This document shows, piece by piece, positions 7,456 through 15,731 of a DNA stretch of 32,522 nucleotides. The stretch comes from Gammaproteobacteria bacterium (GTDB taxonomy: Bacteria; Pseudomonadota; Gammaproteobacteria; Pseudomonadales; Azotimanducaceae). Every line of letters begins with the position of its first letter. Position 1 is the stretch's first letter. The stretch spans positions 1,921 to 34,442 of the forward strand of contig JAPPIX010000315.1 in assembly GCA_028820495.1 (NCBI GenBank). The letters run 5' to 3'. Position numbers and translations under genes: made by a program. Under the pieces are notes generated by a model. That model made no database searches. It was not told the origin of the DNA and saw only the letters and a list, made by a program, of their open reading frames with translations.

Positions 7456-8730
7456 ATGACAATAGCACAAGGCGCCATCGGCGCGGATAAGGTGACCGGC
7501 CTGCTGCCTCACGGCCAGCGGCCCATTCGCAAGTCCAGCAAACTGGACGATGTTTGCTACGACATCCGCGGTCCGGTGGTCGCGGAGGCCCATCGCTTGG
7601 AGGAGGAGGGTCACCGGGTCACCAAGCTCAACGTCGGCGACCCGGCCGCGTTCGGCCTTGAGGCGCCCGAGGAGATCCTGCGCGACGTAATCCACAACCT
7701 GCCCCACTCCCAAGGCTACTGCGACTCCAAGGGCCTTTACTCGGCGCGCAAGGCCGTCATGCAATACACCCAACAGTTGGGCGTTCCTGGGGTCGAGGTG
7801 GATGACGTCTTCATCGGCAACGGCGTCTCGGAGCTGCTGATGCTGGCCTTGCAGGGGCTGCTCGAAATCGGCGATGAAGTGCTCATCCCGGCGCCGGATT
7901 ACCCGCTCTGGACCGCGGCTGTGAACCTCTGTGACGCCAAGTCAGTCCACTATCTGTGCAACGAGGACGATGGCTGGGCACCGGACTTGGCCGACCTCGA
8001 AGCCAAGATCACCCCCCGCGCCAAGGTTCTGGTCATCATAAATCCCAACAACCCCACCGGCGCCGTTTACAGCCGTGCAACGCTCGAAGGCTTGGTGGCC
8101 ATCGCCCGCCGCCACGATCTCGTGCTGATGGCCGACGAAATCTACGACAAAGTCATCTACGGCGACGCCGAGTACGTGCCGGTCTCCACCCTCGCCGACG
8201 ATCTGCTGGTGCTGACCTTCAGCGGGCTGTCAAAGTCCTACCGGGCAGCGGGTTTCCGCACCGGCTGGCTGGTGGTCAGTGGCGCCAAGCATCGTGCCGG
8301 CGACTACCTCGAAGGCTTGAACATTCTGGCGACGATGCGCCTATGCGCCAACGTGCCCACCCAACATGCGGTGCAGACGGCTCTCGGCGGCTACCAGTCC
8401 ATCACCGAACTGGTGCGGCCCGGCGGGCGGCTGTTCGAACAACGGGAACTCGGCTGGCGTCTCTTGAACGAAATCGAAGGGCTGTCCTGCGTCAAGCCCC
8501 AAGGGGCGCTCTACTTCTTCCCCCGGCTGGCCCCGGAGCGATTCAACATCACCGACGATGAGCGCTTTGCGTTCGATCTTCTGCAGCAGGAAAAGCTCTT
8601 GGTCATCCAGGGCACCGGCTTCAACTGGCCCAGGCCCGATCACTTCCGCATCGTGTTCCTGCCCCACATGGACGAACTGCGCGAGGCCATCGGGCGCTTG
8701 GCGCACTTTCTGGACCACTACCGGCAGTAA
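7456..8730 (+). CDS. alaA: Alanine/glutamate-pyruvate aminotransferase AlaA
   Basis: A 424-aa fold-type I PLP aminotransferase of the alanine transaminase AlaA group. It has YDIRGPVV near the N-terminus, LNVGDPAAFG, the NPNNPTG signature at 196-202, DEIYD at 227-231 and the PLP lysine K260 in SGLSKSYRAAGFRTGW. A C-terminal FRIVFLP carries the carboxylate-binding Arg. It transfers amino groups between glutamate and pyruvate in alanine synthesis. The ATG at 7456 has GGAG upstream; the frame also opens at TTG 7408, but the extra residues are not family-like. It is divergent from msrB and converges with an FAD oxidoreductase gene 7 nt away. Confidence 0.93.
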   Translation: MTIAQGAIGADKVTGLLPHGQRPIRKSSKLDDVCYDIRGPVVAEAHRLEEEGHRVTKLNVGDPAAFGLEAPEEILRDVIHNLPHSQGYCDSKGLYSARKAVMQYTQQLGVPGVEVDDVFIGNGVSELLMLALQGLLEIGDEVLIPAPDYPLWTAAVNLCDAKSVHYLCNEDDGWAPDLADLEAKITPRAKVLVIINPNNPTGAVYSRATLEGLVAIARRHDLVLMADEIYDKVIYGDAEYVPVSTLADDLLVLTFSGLSKSYRAAGFRTGWLVVSGAKHRAGDYLEGLNILATMRLCANVPTQHAVQTALGGYQSITELVRPGGRLFEQRELGWRLLNEIEGLSCVKPQGALYFFPRLAPERFNITDDERFAFDLLQQEKLLVIQGTGFNWPRPDHFRIVFLPHMDELREAIGRLAHFLDHYRQ

Positions 8731-8737
8731 GCCAAAA

Positions 8738-9823
8738 CTATCCTTCAACGATGGCGGCAACGGCTTTGGCAATGGCTAGGCTCGCCGTCAGCCCGGGCGA
8801 CTCGATGCCGAGCAGGTTGACCAGCCCCGGCACGCGGTGCTGCGCCGGGCCATCAATTTGAAAGTCCGCCGCCGGAGCGCCGGGTGCGTTGATCTTCGGG
8901 CGAATGCCGGTATAGCCCGGATGCAGCCTCGACTCGTCCAAGGCCGGATAGTAGCGGCGAATGGCTTCGACGAAGGCCTCCCGCTGGCTGTCGTCAAATC
9001 CGTAGTCGATGCGATCAATCCAGCAGACGTCGGGGCCGAAGCGGGCTTGGCCACCTAGGTCGAGCGTGACGTGGACGCCCAATCCGCCCGGTTCCGCCAC
9101 CGGATACACGAGGCGGCGAAACGGCGAGGCGCCGCTGTAGGCGTAGTAACGGCCTCGGGCGTAGTATGCCGCAGGCGCATCCGGCGTCAGCATCCGGGCA
9201 ACGTTCGGCGCCTCTAGGCCGGCGCTGTTGACCACCCAGCCGGCATCCAGCTCGTAGCCTTCAGCGGCGACCCGCAGCCGGTCGCCGTGCGGCTCAATTC
9301 GAGTGATCTCCGTGTTCAAAGCCAGCACCCCGCCCAAGCGCTCCAACTCGCCCAACAGGCTCAGCATGAAGCCGTGGGAGTCGATGATGCCGGTCGAAGG
9401 TGAATGCACGGCGGCCAGCGCGGCAACTTCCGGCTCCAACGCGTGCACGGCCTCTCGATCCAGCCATTCAAGCGCTCCCGCGCCATTAGCCAAGGCTGAT
9501 GCGCAATAGCCTCTAAGCGTCTCAAGCTGGTTTTTGCTGGTGGCGACGATGATCTTGCCGCAACGGCGATGGGCGACCTGATGAGCAGCGCAGTAGTCGT
9601 AGAGCAGCGCCTTGCCGGCCACGCACAGCCGCGCCTTGAGAGACCCCCGAGGGTAGTAGATGCCGGCGTGAATGACCTCCGAGTTGCGGGAACTGCTCTC
9701 CCCGCCGACCACCTCGGCGCGCTCGGCCACCACCACTTCCCGGCCTTTCCGCGCCAGTTCGAGGGCCACGGCAAGCCCCACCGCGCCGGCACCGACGACC
9801 AGGCAATCGAGGCGGTCAGCCAC
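8738..9823 (-). CDS. FAD-dependent oxidoreductase, L-2-hydroxyglutarate oxidase (LhgO)-like
   Basis: A 361-aa D-amino-acid-oxidase-superfamily flavoprotein. The N-terminal dinucleotide fold is VVGAGAVGLAVALELARKG. SSSRNSEVIHAGIYYPRGSLKARLC closely follows the L-2-hydroxyglutarate oxidase signature. A C-terminal LLGIESPGLTASLAIA closes the FAD site. The family oxidises 2-hydroxy acids or related compounds and passes electrons to quinone or oxygen. GTG 9823 is the preferred start, overlapping the preceding gene by 8 nt; TTG 9847 is the alternative. It is the last gene of the operon. The exact substrate is unknown. Confidence 0.85.
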   Translation of the reverse strand: MADRLDCLVVGAGAVGLAVALELARKGREVVVAERAEVVGGESSSRNSEVIHAGIYYPRGSLKARLCVAGKALLYDYCAAHQVAHRRCGKIIVATSKNQLETLRGYCASALANGAGALEWLDREAVHALEPEVAALAAVHSPSTGIIDSHGFMLSLLGELERLGGVLALNTEITRIEPHGDRLRVAAEGYELDAGWVVNSAGLEAPNVARMLTPDAPAAYYARGRYYAYSGASPFRRLVYPVAEPGGLGVHVTLDLGGQARFGPDVCWIDRIDYGFDDSQREAFVEAIRRYYPALDESRLHPGYTGIRPKINAPGAPAADFQIDGPAQHRVPGLVNLLGIESPGLTASLAIAKAVAAIVEG

Positions 9824-10310
9824 TGTGCGGTTTGGCGCAGTCCGCAACAGGCGTGCGCGCTAGCCAGTCGAAGTAATCTGCCGAGAGATGGTCCCGACCG
9901 GCGAGCATATGGGCCAAGTATTCGGCAGGGGGGTTCAGGCCATCGCTGCGCACGGCGCGATTGGCGAAGTAGGTCCAGGCCCAGAGGACATCGTCCTGGG
10001 CCTGGACCTGCACCGCGTCTCGCCCATAGTTCCAAGGCGCCCGCTCGAAGGGGTCCATCTTCAGTATCTCAACTGCGCCCGCCAGCCGGTAGAGCACGCC
10101 TTCCACTCGCTCACCGGGCGCGTAAACGACGTTGGCGTGGGCGGCATTCGGATGCAGGCGCGACACCTTGTCGAACACCAGCCGCCGATCCTTGAGCCAG
10201 GCCCCGCGGACCGCCGTGAACCGAAGCCCGCGTTCGCGCACCCGCACCGGGTTCATGTTGCTGCCGTAGGCGAAGTAGTGATCGACTGCCGGAACGGACA
10301 ACGCGCTCAA
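9816..10310 (-). CDS. Gamma-glutamylcyclotransferase-like (GGCT/AIG2 fold) protein
   Basis: A protein of about 164 aa with the substrate-loop motif YFAYGSNMN near the N-terminus and ILKMDPFERAPWNYGRDAV, where the family's catalytic Glu is expected (FE). GGCT-fold enzymes release 5-oxoproline from gamma-glutamyl compounds such as gamma-glutamyl amino acids or glutathione breakdown products. No ATG precedes the fold. TTG 10310 is chosen because AGGA lies 7 nt before it and it overlaps the TusA stop by 4 nt; TTG 10328 and 10301 are alternatives. Its neighbour TusA and the downstream flavoprotein are co-transcribed. Confidence 0.8.
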   Translation of the reverse strand: MSALSVPAVDHYFAYGSNMNPVRVRERGLRFTAVRGAWLKDRRLVFDKVSRLHPNAAHANVVYAPGERVEGVLYRLAGAVEILKMDPFERAPWNYGRDAVQVQAQDDVLWAWTYFANRAVRSDGLNPPAEYLAHMLAGRDHLSADYFDWLARTPVADCAKPHSG

Positions 10311-10552
10311 CCGCCTTTCCTGATCCAAAACTCGAATCGGCCGTCCGCAACGCGGCGCTCAATGAGCGCATGGCCCATGAAGCGGCAGAAGTTGGTGAAG
10401 TCGCGCTCCGTGGACGGGTCGGTGGCGACGATGCGCACCACCTCCCCCGCCGCCATTTCCCGCACCCGGTTGCGCACGATCATCAGCGGCTCCGGACACA
10501 GCAGCCCTACCGCATCAACGCAGCAATCAGCCTGGGGCACTTCGCTAGCCAA
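10307..10552 (-). CDS. tusA: TusA/SirA-family sulfur carrier
   Basis: An 81-aa protein with the family layout VDAVGLLCPEPLMIVRNRV (active Cys19 in CPxP), then VVRIVATDPSTERDFTNFC and a C-terminal beta strand. TusA-type proteins carry persulfide sulfur between partners in the cytoplasm, for tRNA 2-thiouridine, cofactor synthesis or sulfur oxidation. The start is TTG 10552; GTG 10540 is possible. Its position inside a catabolic-looking operon leaves open whether it does the housekeeping tRNA job or serves a dedicated sulfur route. Confidence 0.88.
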   Translation of the reverse strand: MASEVPQADCCVDAVGLLCPEPLMIVRNRVREMAAGEVVRIVATDPSTERDFTNFCRFMGHALIERRVADGRFEFWIRKGG

Positions 10553-10603
10553 CGCCCATCAACCCACATCCGAAAACGGAAGGCGATACTACCAAAGGTG
10601 AGC

Positions 10604-11506
10604 TTACTTCACCGCGACGAAGTCCGGATAGGTCTCGAATGCGGCAACGAAGTCAAAGGCCTGTCCGGTGCCGTCGTCGTCGCCCGCCTGCCAGCCATGC
10701 CACGGGTATTCGACGGCGCCGTTGGGCCTAAGCGCCGGGCGGCCCATACTCGGATCAGTGGCGAAGAAGGGGCCGTGCTCCTGGCCGCGGCGCATCGGAA
10801 AGCGCGTGCGCGGGGCGCCGGGCTCGTCGCAAAGGTACATGCCGGCACCTGGGGCGCCGCTGTTGAACACCCAGTGGGCTTCAGCGAAGGCCGGGGCTTG
10901 TGGCGATGGGTCGTTGCCATGATTGTGGGTCGATAGGTCCACGCCCTTTCCCGCGGTCCAGAGATTGACGTAGGTGACCTCCGCAAGATTCTCATCAAGC
11001 AGATGAAAGCCGGGCGACATATAGGCCTCCATCCCATCGAAGAAGTCGGTGAAGGCGCCGAACTTTTCGTCAAAGCGTTGCCACTCGAACGCCTCGCCCA
11101 TCGGCCCTTCGATGTTCAATTCCGCCATGCTGCGCACGTTGTCCGCCACGTCCGCCGTCTCGGTGAAGACGGCAAAGATCGCCCCGTCCCCGCCAGCCCG
11201 CAGTTGGCCGGCGCTGACATCCGTGTCCCGCACCCTGAACGGGCCGGCAAAGGGCTTGCGGCCGATGTTCGCAAGCCCGCCGGTCACCACCTTGACATGA
11301 ATGCGCCCGGCGTCCTGGTCCAGGGACAGGCTCTGGCCACCATGGAGCCGTGCGAACTGGAGGGTCCAGCCGGCCACGGACCATAGGTCGGACACCACCG
11401 GCTCGCCGGGCGCTCCCCGGTTGTCCAAAATGATCTTCAATCCGGGCCGTTGGCCATGCTTGGCCAGCGGGGCATTGGGCTCAATGCCAACCAAGGAGGA
11501 GCGCAT
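10604..11506 (-). CDS. Uncharacterised cupin-like protein
   Basis: A 300-aa protein with no signal peptide. The frame runs from ATG 11506 (or TTG 11512), directly after the flavin monooxygenase stop. Two repeated beta-rich halves are suggested. The second holds a histidine-rich block, STHNHGNDPSPQAPAF followed by AEAHWVFN, that resembles a cupin metal site (HxH...E...H). The rest, including LWSVAGWTLQFAR and GPFFATDPSMGRPALRPNG, is not recognised. A cytoplasmic metal-binding enzyme or sensor working with the adjacent monooxygenase is plausible, but no reaction can be assigned. Confidence 0.65.
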   Translation of the reverse strand: MRSSLVGIEPNAPLAKHGQRPGLKIILDNRGAPGEPVVSDLWSVAGWTLQFARLHGGQSLSLDQDAGRIHVKVVTGGLANIGRKPFAGPFRVRDTDVSAGQLRAGGDGAIFAVFTETADVADNVRSMAELNIEGPMGEAFEWQRFDEKFGAFTDFFDGMEAYMSPGFHLLDENLAEVTYVNLWTAGKGVDLSTHNHGNDPSPQAPAFAEAHWVFNSGAPGAGMYLCDEPGAPRTRFPMRRGQEHGPFFATDPSMGRPALRPNGAVEYPWHGWQAGDDDGTGQAFDFVAAFETYPDFVAVK

Positions 11507-11512
11507 CCCCAA

Positions 11513-12901
11513 TCAACTCGCCGCCTGCTGGGTCGCGCGCTCCAACTGCTCGCCAATCTGTCCTTCGATGGCCTGCAGACCCTCGCCCACCGCCGTGCGT
11601 CGGGCCACATCCTCCAGGATCTGCTCGCCGCCGCCCACCTGCTTGACGAAGTCGCGCGCCAGCGGCGTCATCACGTAGCCTTCGGGCAGCGGCGGGGCAT
11701 CGTCCACCCGGCGTGCCATGGCCGCTTCGATGGCGGGCTCGAGTTCAGCGAACTTGCGCGCCCGAAGGGCTTCATCGCGCTCCTTGAACTCCGGAAGAAT
11801 CTCCTTGCCGAACAATTCCAAGGACTCCATGATGTGCTCATGGCGGTTGCGGCCTGCCTGTTGAATGAAGATCACCTGATCGATGCCGCACTCCTCGTAG
11901 CGGCGCAGAAACTCCCGCAACTGGTCCGGTGTGCCGATGGCACCGCGCAAGCCCTTGCCGCCGTGGGCAGCGACCTGCGCGCCGAGGCGTTCCTGCTCCA
12001 AGGCCACCGCCACTTCCGGGTCGTAGCCCATCTGCTGGCGCTTCTCCTGAAACTCCTCCCAAACGTTGGTCTCGCCCGGCACATGGTCGCCGAAGACGTA
12101 GAAGTGGGCCAACGAGAAGCCGAAGAAATTGCCCCCCTCCATGCCGCGGCGGATGGCCTCCTGCTCGTCGCGATGCACCATCATCGGCGTCACGCAGGCG
12201 ATTTCCGGGTTCACCGCCTTGCCGATGGGCACGCATTTCTCAGCCAAGGTGCGCCGATAGTCGCCCACCCAATGCTTGGCCTCCTCCGGGTCGATGAAGG
12301 TGAAGGTCAGCGCTCCGATGCCCTTCTCCGCCGCCAGCAGGATGGTGTCGCGGCGGGAGCAGGCCACCCACAGGGGCGGATGCGGCTGCTGAACGGGCTT
12401 GGGCACCACGTTGCGCGGCGGCATGCTGCAGTATTTGCCGTCGTGGCCGGTGAACGGCGCCTCGGTCATGCAGCGAATCGACACCTTCAGCCCTTCCTCC
12501 CACATTTCGCGCTTCAGCGCCGGGGTGATTTCAAAGCCACCCAGTTCGGCAGTGGAAGCTGACTCTCCAGAGCCAAACTCCACCCGGCCCTTGGAGACTA
12601 GGTCCAGAGTGGCCACCCGCTCCGCGGTGCGTGCCGGATGGTTGTACTTCGGCGCCGTCTGAATGATGCCGTGGCCAAGGCGGATGTTCTCTGTACGCTG
12701 GCTGACGGCGGCCAGAAACACCTCCGGGGCGCTGGAGTGGGAGTACTCCTCAAGAAAGTGGTGCTCCACCTCCCAGACGTACTCGATGCCGAGCTTATCG
12801 GCGAGTTCGCACTGCTCCAAGGCGTTCTGAAACAACGTCAGTTCCGACTCGCCGGTCCACGGCCGGGGTAACTGATGTTCGTAGAAAATCCCGAATCGCA
12901 T
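11513..12901 (-). CDS. Luciferase-like (LLM class) flavin-dependent monooxygenase with C-terminal extension
   Basis: A 462-aa protein of the bacterial luciferase superfamily. MRFGIFYEHQLPRPW is strand 1, then ALEQCELADKLGIEYVWEVEHHF, IRLGHGIIQTAPKYNHPART, LVSKGRVEFGSGES and KPVQQPHPPLWVA, all core family blocks. After the TIM barrel it has about 110 extra residues (from near residue 350), charged and helical, unusual for the family. These enzymes use FMNH2 or F420H2 with O2 to oxidise varied substrates. The gene follows the MFS transporter by 41 nt and is followed 6 nt later by the cupin-like gene, suggesting uptake and first-step oxidation of a small molecule. The substrate is unknown. Confidence 0.88.
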   Translation of the reverse strand: MRFGIFYEHQLPRPWTGESELTLFQNALEQCELADKLGIEYVWEVEHHFLEEYSHSSAPEVFLAAVSQRTENIRLGHGIIQTAPKYNHPARTAERVATLDLVSKGRVEFGSGESASTAELGGFEITPALKREMWEEGLKVSIRCMTEAPFTGHDGKYCSMPPRNVVPKPVQQPHPPLWVACSRRDTILLAAEKGIGALTFTFIDPEEAKHWVGDYRRTLAEKCVPIGKAVNPEIACVTPMMVHRDEQEAIRRGMEGGNFFGFSLAHFYVFGDHVPGETNVWEEFQEKRQQMGYDPEVAVALEQERLGAQVAAHGGKGLRGAIGTPDQLREFLRRYEECGIDQVIFIQQAGRNRHEHIMESLELFGKEILPEFKERDEALRARKFAELEPAIEAAMARRVDDAPPLPEGYVMTPLARDFVKQVGGGEQILEDVARRTAVGEGLQAIEGQIGEQLERATQQAAS

Positions 12902-12942
12902 GGCGGATGCCCCCTTAAGTCATCTTGAGAACGTCAGTCAAT

Positions 12943-14184
12943 CTACTCTCCTGAGTCGGCCTCGTCCATCGCGTTGGCCACCACCACTTGGGAGGTGGGC
13001 ATTACAACGGCGGTCAGTTCCGAAGGCACGTCGGAGGCGACCGGTGGGCGCACCCGCATGCGGTACAGGGTGAAGCCGATCAACAGGGCATTCAACGCGG
13101 CCACGAAGTAGTACAGGCTGGGTGGGCCAAATAGGGTCATCGCACGGGCGCCCAGCAGTGGCCCGAGCAGGCCGCCGACGCCGTTGATCAGGATTATGCC
13201 GCTGCTGGCCGAGAGAATCTGGTGGCTGTTCAATTGGTCATTGATGATGGAGATGGACACCGAGTACATCGGCTGCACTGCGCCACCGACCAGGAACAGC
13301 ATGATGGCAAGCAGCCAGAAGCTGCCAAAGGCTGCGGCGGCGGGCACCAAAAACGCCGCCACCGCCGCCGCACTGGCCAACAGCAGCAGGGTGTGGCGCC
13401 GGTCCTGAACGTCCGAGAGCCGGCCAATGGGGATCAACACCGCCAACCCGCCTGCCATCAACGTGCCCACGAGGATGGAGCTGGCGGTGAGCGAATAGCC
13501 CAGTTCCCGGCCAAGCACCGCCGTCAGCCACATGATGGCGCCTAGGGTCATCCCCTGAACCAAGACCGCAACCGCCCCCAAGGGGGTCGCGCGAATGAAG
13601 CGGGCCAAGTGCAGGTGCTCCGAGAATTCGATGGGCGGCGCGGCGATGGAACTCAACAGCACGGGAATCATGGCCACCGACAATATGACCGACGCGAGAA
13701 TGAAGGGCTCGAAGCCGTTCGGCGGCCAGAGATTGACCACCGCCTGCCCGGCAATGAACCCCAGGGCAATGGTGAACATGTAGGCGGCTAGGTAGCGGCC
13801 CCGGTTTTCGTTGGAGGACACCGCGTTGAGCCAGCTTTCGGCCACTAGGTACAGTCCCGAAAAGCAGAACCCGCTAAGCAGCCGAAACAGGTACCACCAA
13901 GCCGGCTCGACAAATGTGGCGTGCAGCAGGATGGTCACCGACGCCATCGACGACAAGGCCGCGAACACCCGAATGTGCCCCACTTGGGCCACCGATAGCG
14001 GCGTGAGCCAAGCACCGAGCAGAAACCCGGCGTAGTAGGCCGACATGATGAAGCCGATCGCATCCAGTGAAAACCCCTCGAGCGACGCACGAACCCCGAG
14101 CAGAGTGCCCTGCATGCCCCCGCAAAGAGCGATGAGGGCAACGCCGGTCAGCAGGGTGCGAGCCAAGGCGAAACGGGTGGTCAT
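12943..14184 (-). CDS. MFS transporter
   Basis: A 413-aa integral inner-membrane protein with 12 likely transmembrane segments, for example ALARTLLTGVALIALC, IGFIMSAYYAGFLLGAWLT and SFWLLAIMLFLVGGAV. The loop after helix 2 and the charged cytoplasmic stretch IGRLSDVQDRRHTLL are typical of the major facilitator superfamily; NENRGRYLAAYM resembles the UMF2 subgroup. It is the first gene of a run through 8738, so it may import the substrate of the enzymes that follow or export a product. Direction and substrate cannot be read. Confidence 0.9.
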   Translation of the reverse strand: MTTRFALARTLLTGVALIALCGGMQGTLLGVRASLEGFSLDAIGFIMSAYYAGFLLGAWLTPLSVAQVGHIRVFAALSSMASVTILLHATFVEPAWWYLFRLLSGFCFSGLYLVAESWLNAVSSNENRGRYLAAYMFTIALGFIAGQAVVNLWPPNGFEPFILASVILSVAMIPVLLSSIAAPPIEFSEHLHLARFIRATPLGAVAVLVQGMTLGAIMWLTAVLGRELGYSLTASSILVGTLMAGGLAVLIPIGRLSDVQDRRHTLLLLASAAAVAAFLVPAAAAFGSFWLLAIMLFLVGGAVQPMYSVSISIINDQLNSHQILSASSGIILINGVGGLLGPLLGARAMTLFGPPSLYYFVAALNALLIGFTLYRMRVRPPVASDVPSELTAVVMPTSQVVVANAMDEADSGE

Positions 14185-14575
14185 CGGCGCAGCCGGTTCG
14201 TTGAGGGCGGCGCATTTTGGCGGAATTGGGAAGGTGGGGGTAGCGTTATTTGGATTTCGTCGCGCACTCTGTTAGCATCAGGCCAGACGACTGGCTACTC
14301 ACTTCGGTCCCTTCGGCTTCAATTTTCGTTGTTTTCGACGATGGAACTCGCCTGGACCTCGCAGGGCGGGCCTTTTCCGCTTTCCGCCAGGACAGTTCAA
14401 GACCCATCGCGTGCCGCGGCACGGCGGTGGGCTGAACAACGAAGTTAAACCTCCATAGGAGGCCGAACAGACAAAGCCCGGAAACGCAACATCCGAGCCT
14501 TCACCGGCGCACCATCATTGGCGAACGCCGCCACTACGCAACAGCTCGACAGATTTCCCAACCATTGGTTCCAAC
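14185..14575. other. 390-nt intergenic leader with hairpins and a possible 61-aa ORF
   Basis: The stretch separates the MFS gene from a small plus-strand gene. A 61-codon frame at 14250-14435 ends FDDGTRLDLAGRAFSAFR plus 15 residues; whether it is translated is unclear. It contains the 14-bp palindrome CGTGCCGCGGCACG (14410-14423) and CCTCC-ATA-GGAGG (14450-14462), a hairpin that pairs a Shine-Dalgarno-like GGAGG with CCTCC. No start codon lies at the right distance after that GGAGG. It may be a long regulatory 5' leader of the next gene. Confidence 0.4.
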
Positions 14576-14764
14576 ATGGCCAAAAGAAAGGCAAAACGAC
14601 AGCAGGTTCTTTCCTCCGCAAACGCACGTGAGACCATCGCCGAAGATGTTCAGGCATTTTTGGCGGCAGGCAAGAAAATCCAGAAGATTCCCGCCGGCGT
14701 AAGCGGGTGGCGCGCCCAAGGGGGCACCCGCCACATCGTGATCAGCAAAAGCAAGAAAAACTAA
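14576..14764 (+). CDS. Small basic conserved-type protein with FLAAGKKIQKIP motif
   Basis: A 62-aa, strongly basic protein (MAKRKAKRQQ at the N-terminus, ISKSKKN at the end). The central IAEDVQAFLAAGKKIQKIPAGVSG resembles a short motif (FL-x-x-GG/K-K-[IV]-Q) seen in small gammaproteobacterial proteins, including the C-terminal part of the RNA-polymerase-binding regulator SutA. No ribosome site is obvious before ATG 14576. A nucleic-acid or RNA-polymerase-associated role is only a guess. The long upstream leader suggests regulation at the RNA level. Confidence 0.6.
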   Translation: MAKRKAKRQQVLSSANARETIAEDVQAFLAAGKKIQKIPAGVSGWRAQGGTRHIVISKSKKN

Positions 14765-14773
14765 GAAAACAAA

Positions 14774-15688
14774 CTAACCGCGCAGGGCGGGCATCACCGC
14801 CCTTGCCAGCAGGCGCTCGTTCTCCGCCATGTAGTCGCTCGGACAGGCGGAGTTGAGCATGATGGTACGCGCTCCGGCGTCGATGTACTCCCGAAGCCTT
14901 GAAACGACATCGTCAGGATTGCCAGCCAAGGCGTACTTGCCAATCAAAGCCGAGAAATCTTGGTTGTACTGCAATGACAGGCGCTCCACAGCCATCCTGA
15001 CGCCGGTGTCCCGGTCCTCGTGCACGGCGAAGAAGATGAACAGCCCGGGCCTGACCGGAGCCGGCCGGCCCAAGGGCGCTGCAAGGCGCTCGATCCGCTC
15101 GATGCTGTCCTTAAGCTTCTCCGGCGTGTACATGTAGGGCAGCCACCCGGTGCCGAACCGGGCGCAGCGGCGCATGGCAGCTTCGCTTCGGCCCGATATC
15201 CAGATGGGCGGATGCGGCTGCTGCACGGGCTTGGGCCCCAAGGTGACCCCGCTCAAGGTGTTGAAACGGCCTTCGTAACGCAGGTTGTCCTCTCGGCACA
15301 AGCGGCCCAGGATGTCGAGGCTTTCATCGGTGCGGGCACCCCGCTCGCCAACCGGCACGCCGCAGGCTTCAAACTCCTTGGGAAACTCACCGCCGACGCC
15401 AACGCCCAAGCTGAAGCGGCCCCCGGAGACCTGGTCCAAGGACGCCACCTGCTTGGCCAGCAGCGCCGCAGGATAAAGCGGCGCCAAGGTGATGGTGGAC
15501 ATCATCCTGATGCGCTCGGTGGCGCCCGCCGCAGCAGCTAGGGCGATCAACCCATTGCCCACCGGGCCGTGAAAGAAGACGTGCTCGCCCGTGCATACGT
15601 ATTCGTAGCCCAAGGCCTCGGCTTCCCGCGCATCGGCCGCCACGTTGTCCAACCGGCGCAGGCCGATGCCGAATTCGACGTTGCTCAT
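14774..15688 (-). CDS. Luciferase-like (LLM class) flavin/F420-dependent oxidoreductase
   Basis: A 304-aa protein of compact single-barrel size. MSNVEFGIGLRRLDN leads into AREAEALGYEYVCTGEHVFFHG, IRMMSTITLAPLYPAALLAKQ, VSGGRFSLGVGVGGEFPKEFEACGV, PVQQPHPPIWISG and a C-terminal GNPDDVVSRLREYIDAGARTIML. This is the layout of the TIGR03619-like F420/FMN group. The start is ATG 15688, with GGAG 8 nt upstream; the frame stays open to 15841 but that extension overlaps the toxin gene and is not family-like. It converges with the small basic gene and follows the toxin gene by 43 nt. The substrate is unknown. Confidence 0.88.
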   Translation of the reverse strand: MSNVEFGIGLRRLDNVAADAREAEALGYEYVCTGEHVFFHGPVGNGLIALAAAAGATERIRMMSTITLAPLYPAALLAKQVASLDQVSGGRFSLGVGVGGEFPKEFEACGVPVGERGARTDESLDILGRLCREDNLRYEGRFNTLSGVTLGPKPVQQPHPPIWISGRSEAAMRRCARFGTGWLPYMYTPEKLKDSIERIERLAAPLGRPAPVRPGLFIFFAVHEDRDTGVRMAVERLSLQYNQDFSALIGKYALAGNPDDVVSRLREYIDAGARTIMLNSACPSDYMAENERLLARAVMPALRG

Positions 15689-15731
15689 GTTGTTGCTCCA
15701 AAAAGGCGATGAAGACACCCGCCGCTTACGC

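Noticed and set aside
11513-12901. Dimethylsulfide monooxygenase (DmoA) feeding the methanethiol oxidase
   Set aside because: The sequence follows the LuxA-like alkanal monooxygenase layout, not the NtaA/SnaA/DszA/DmoA branch.
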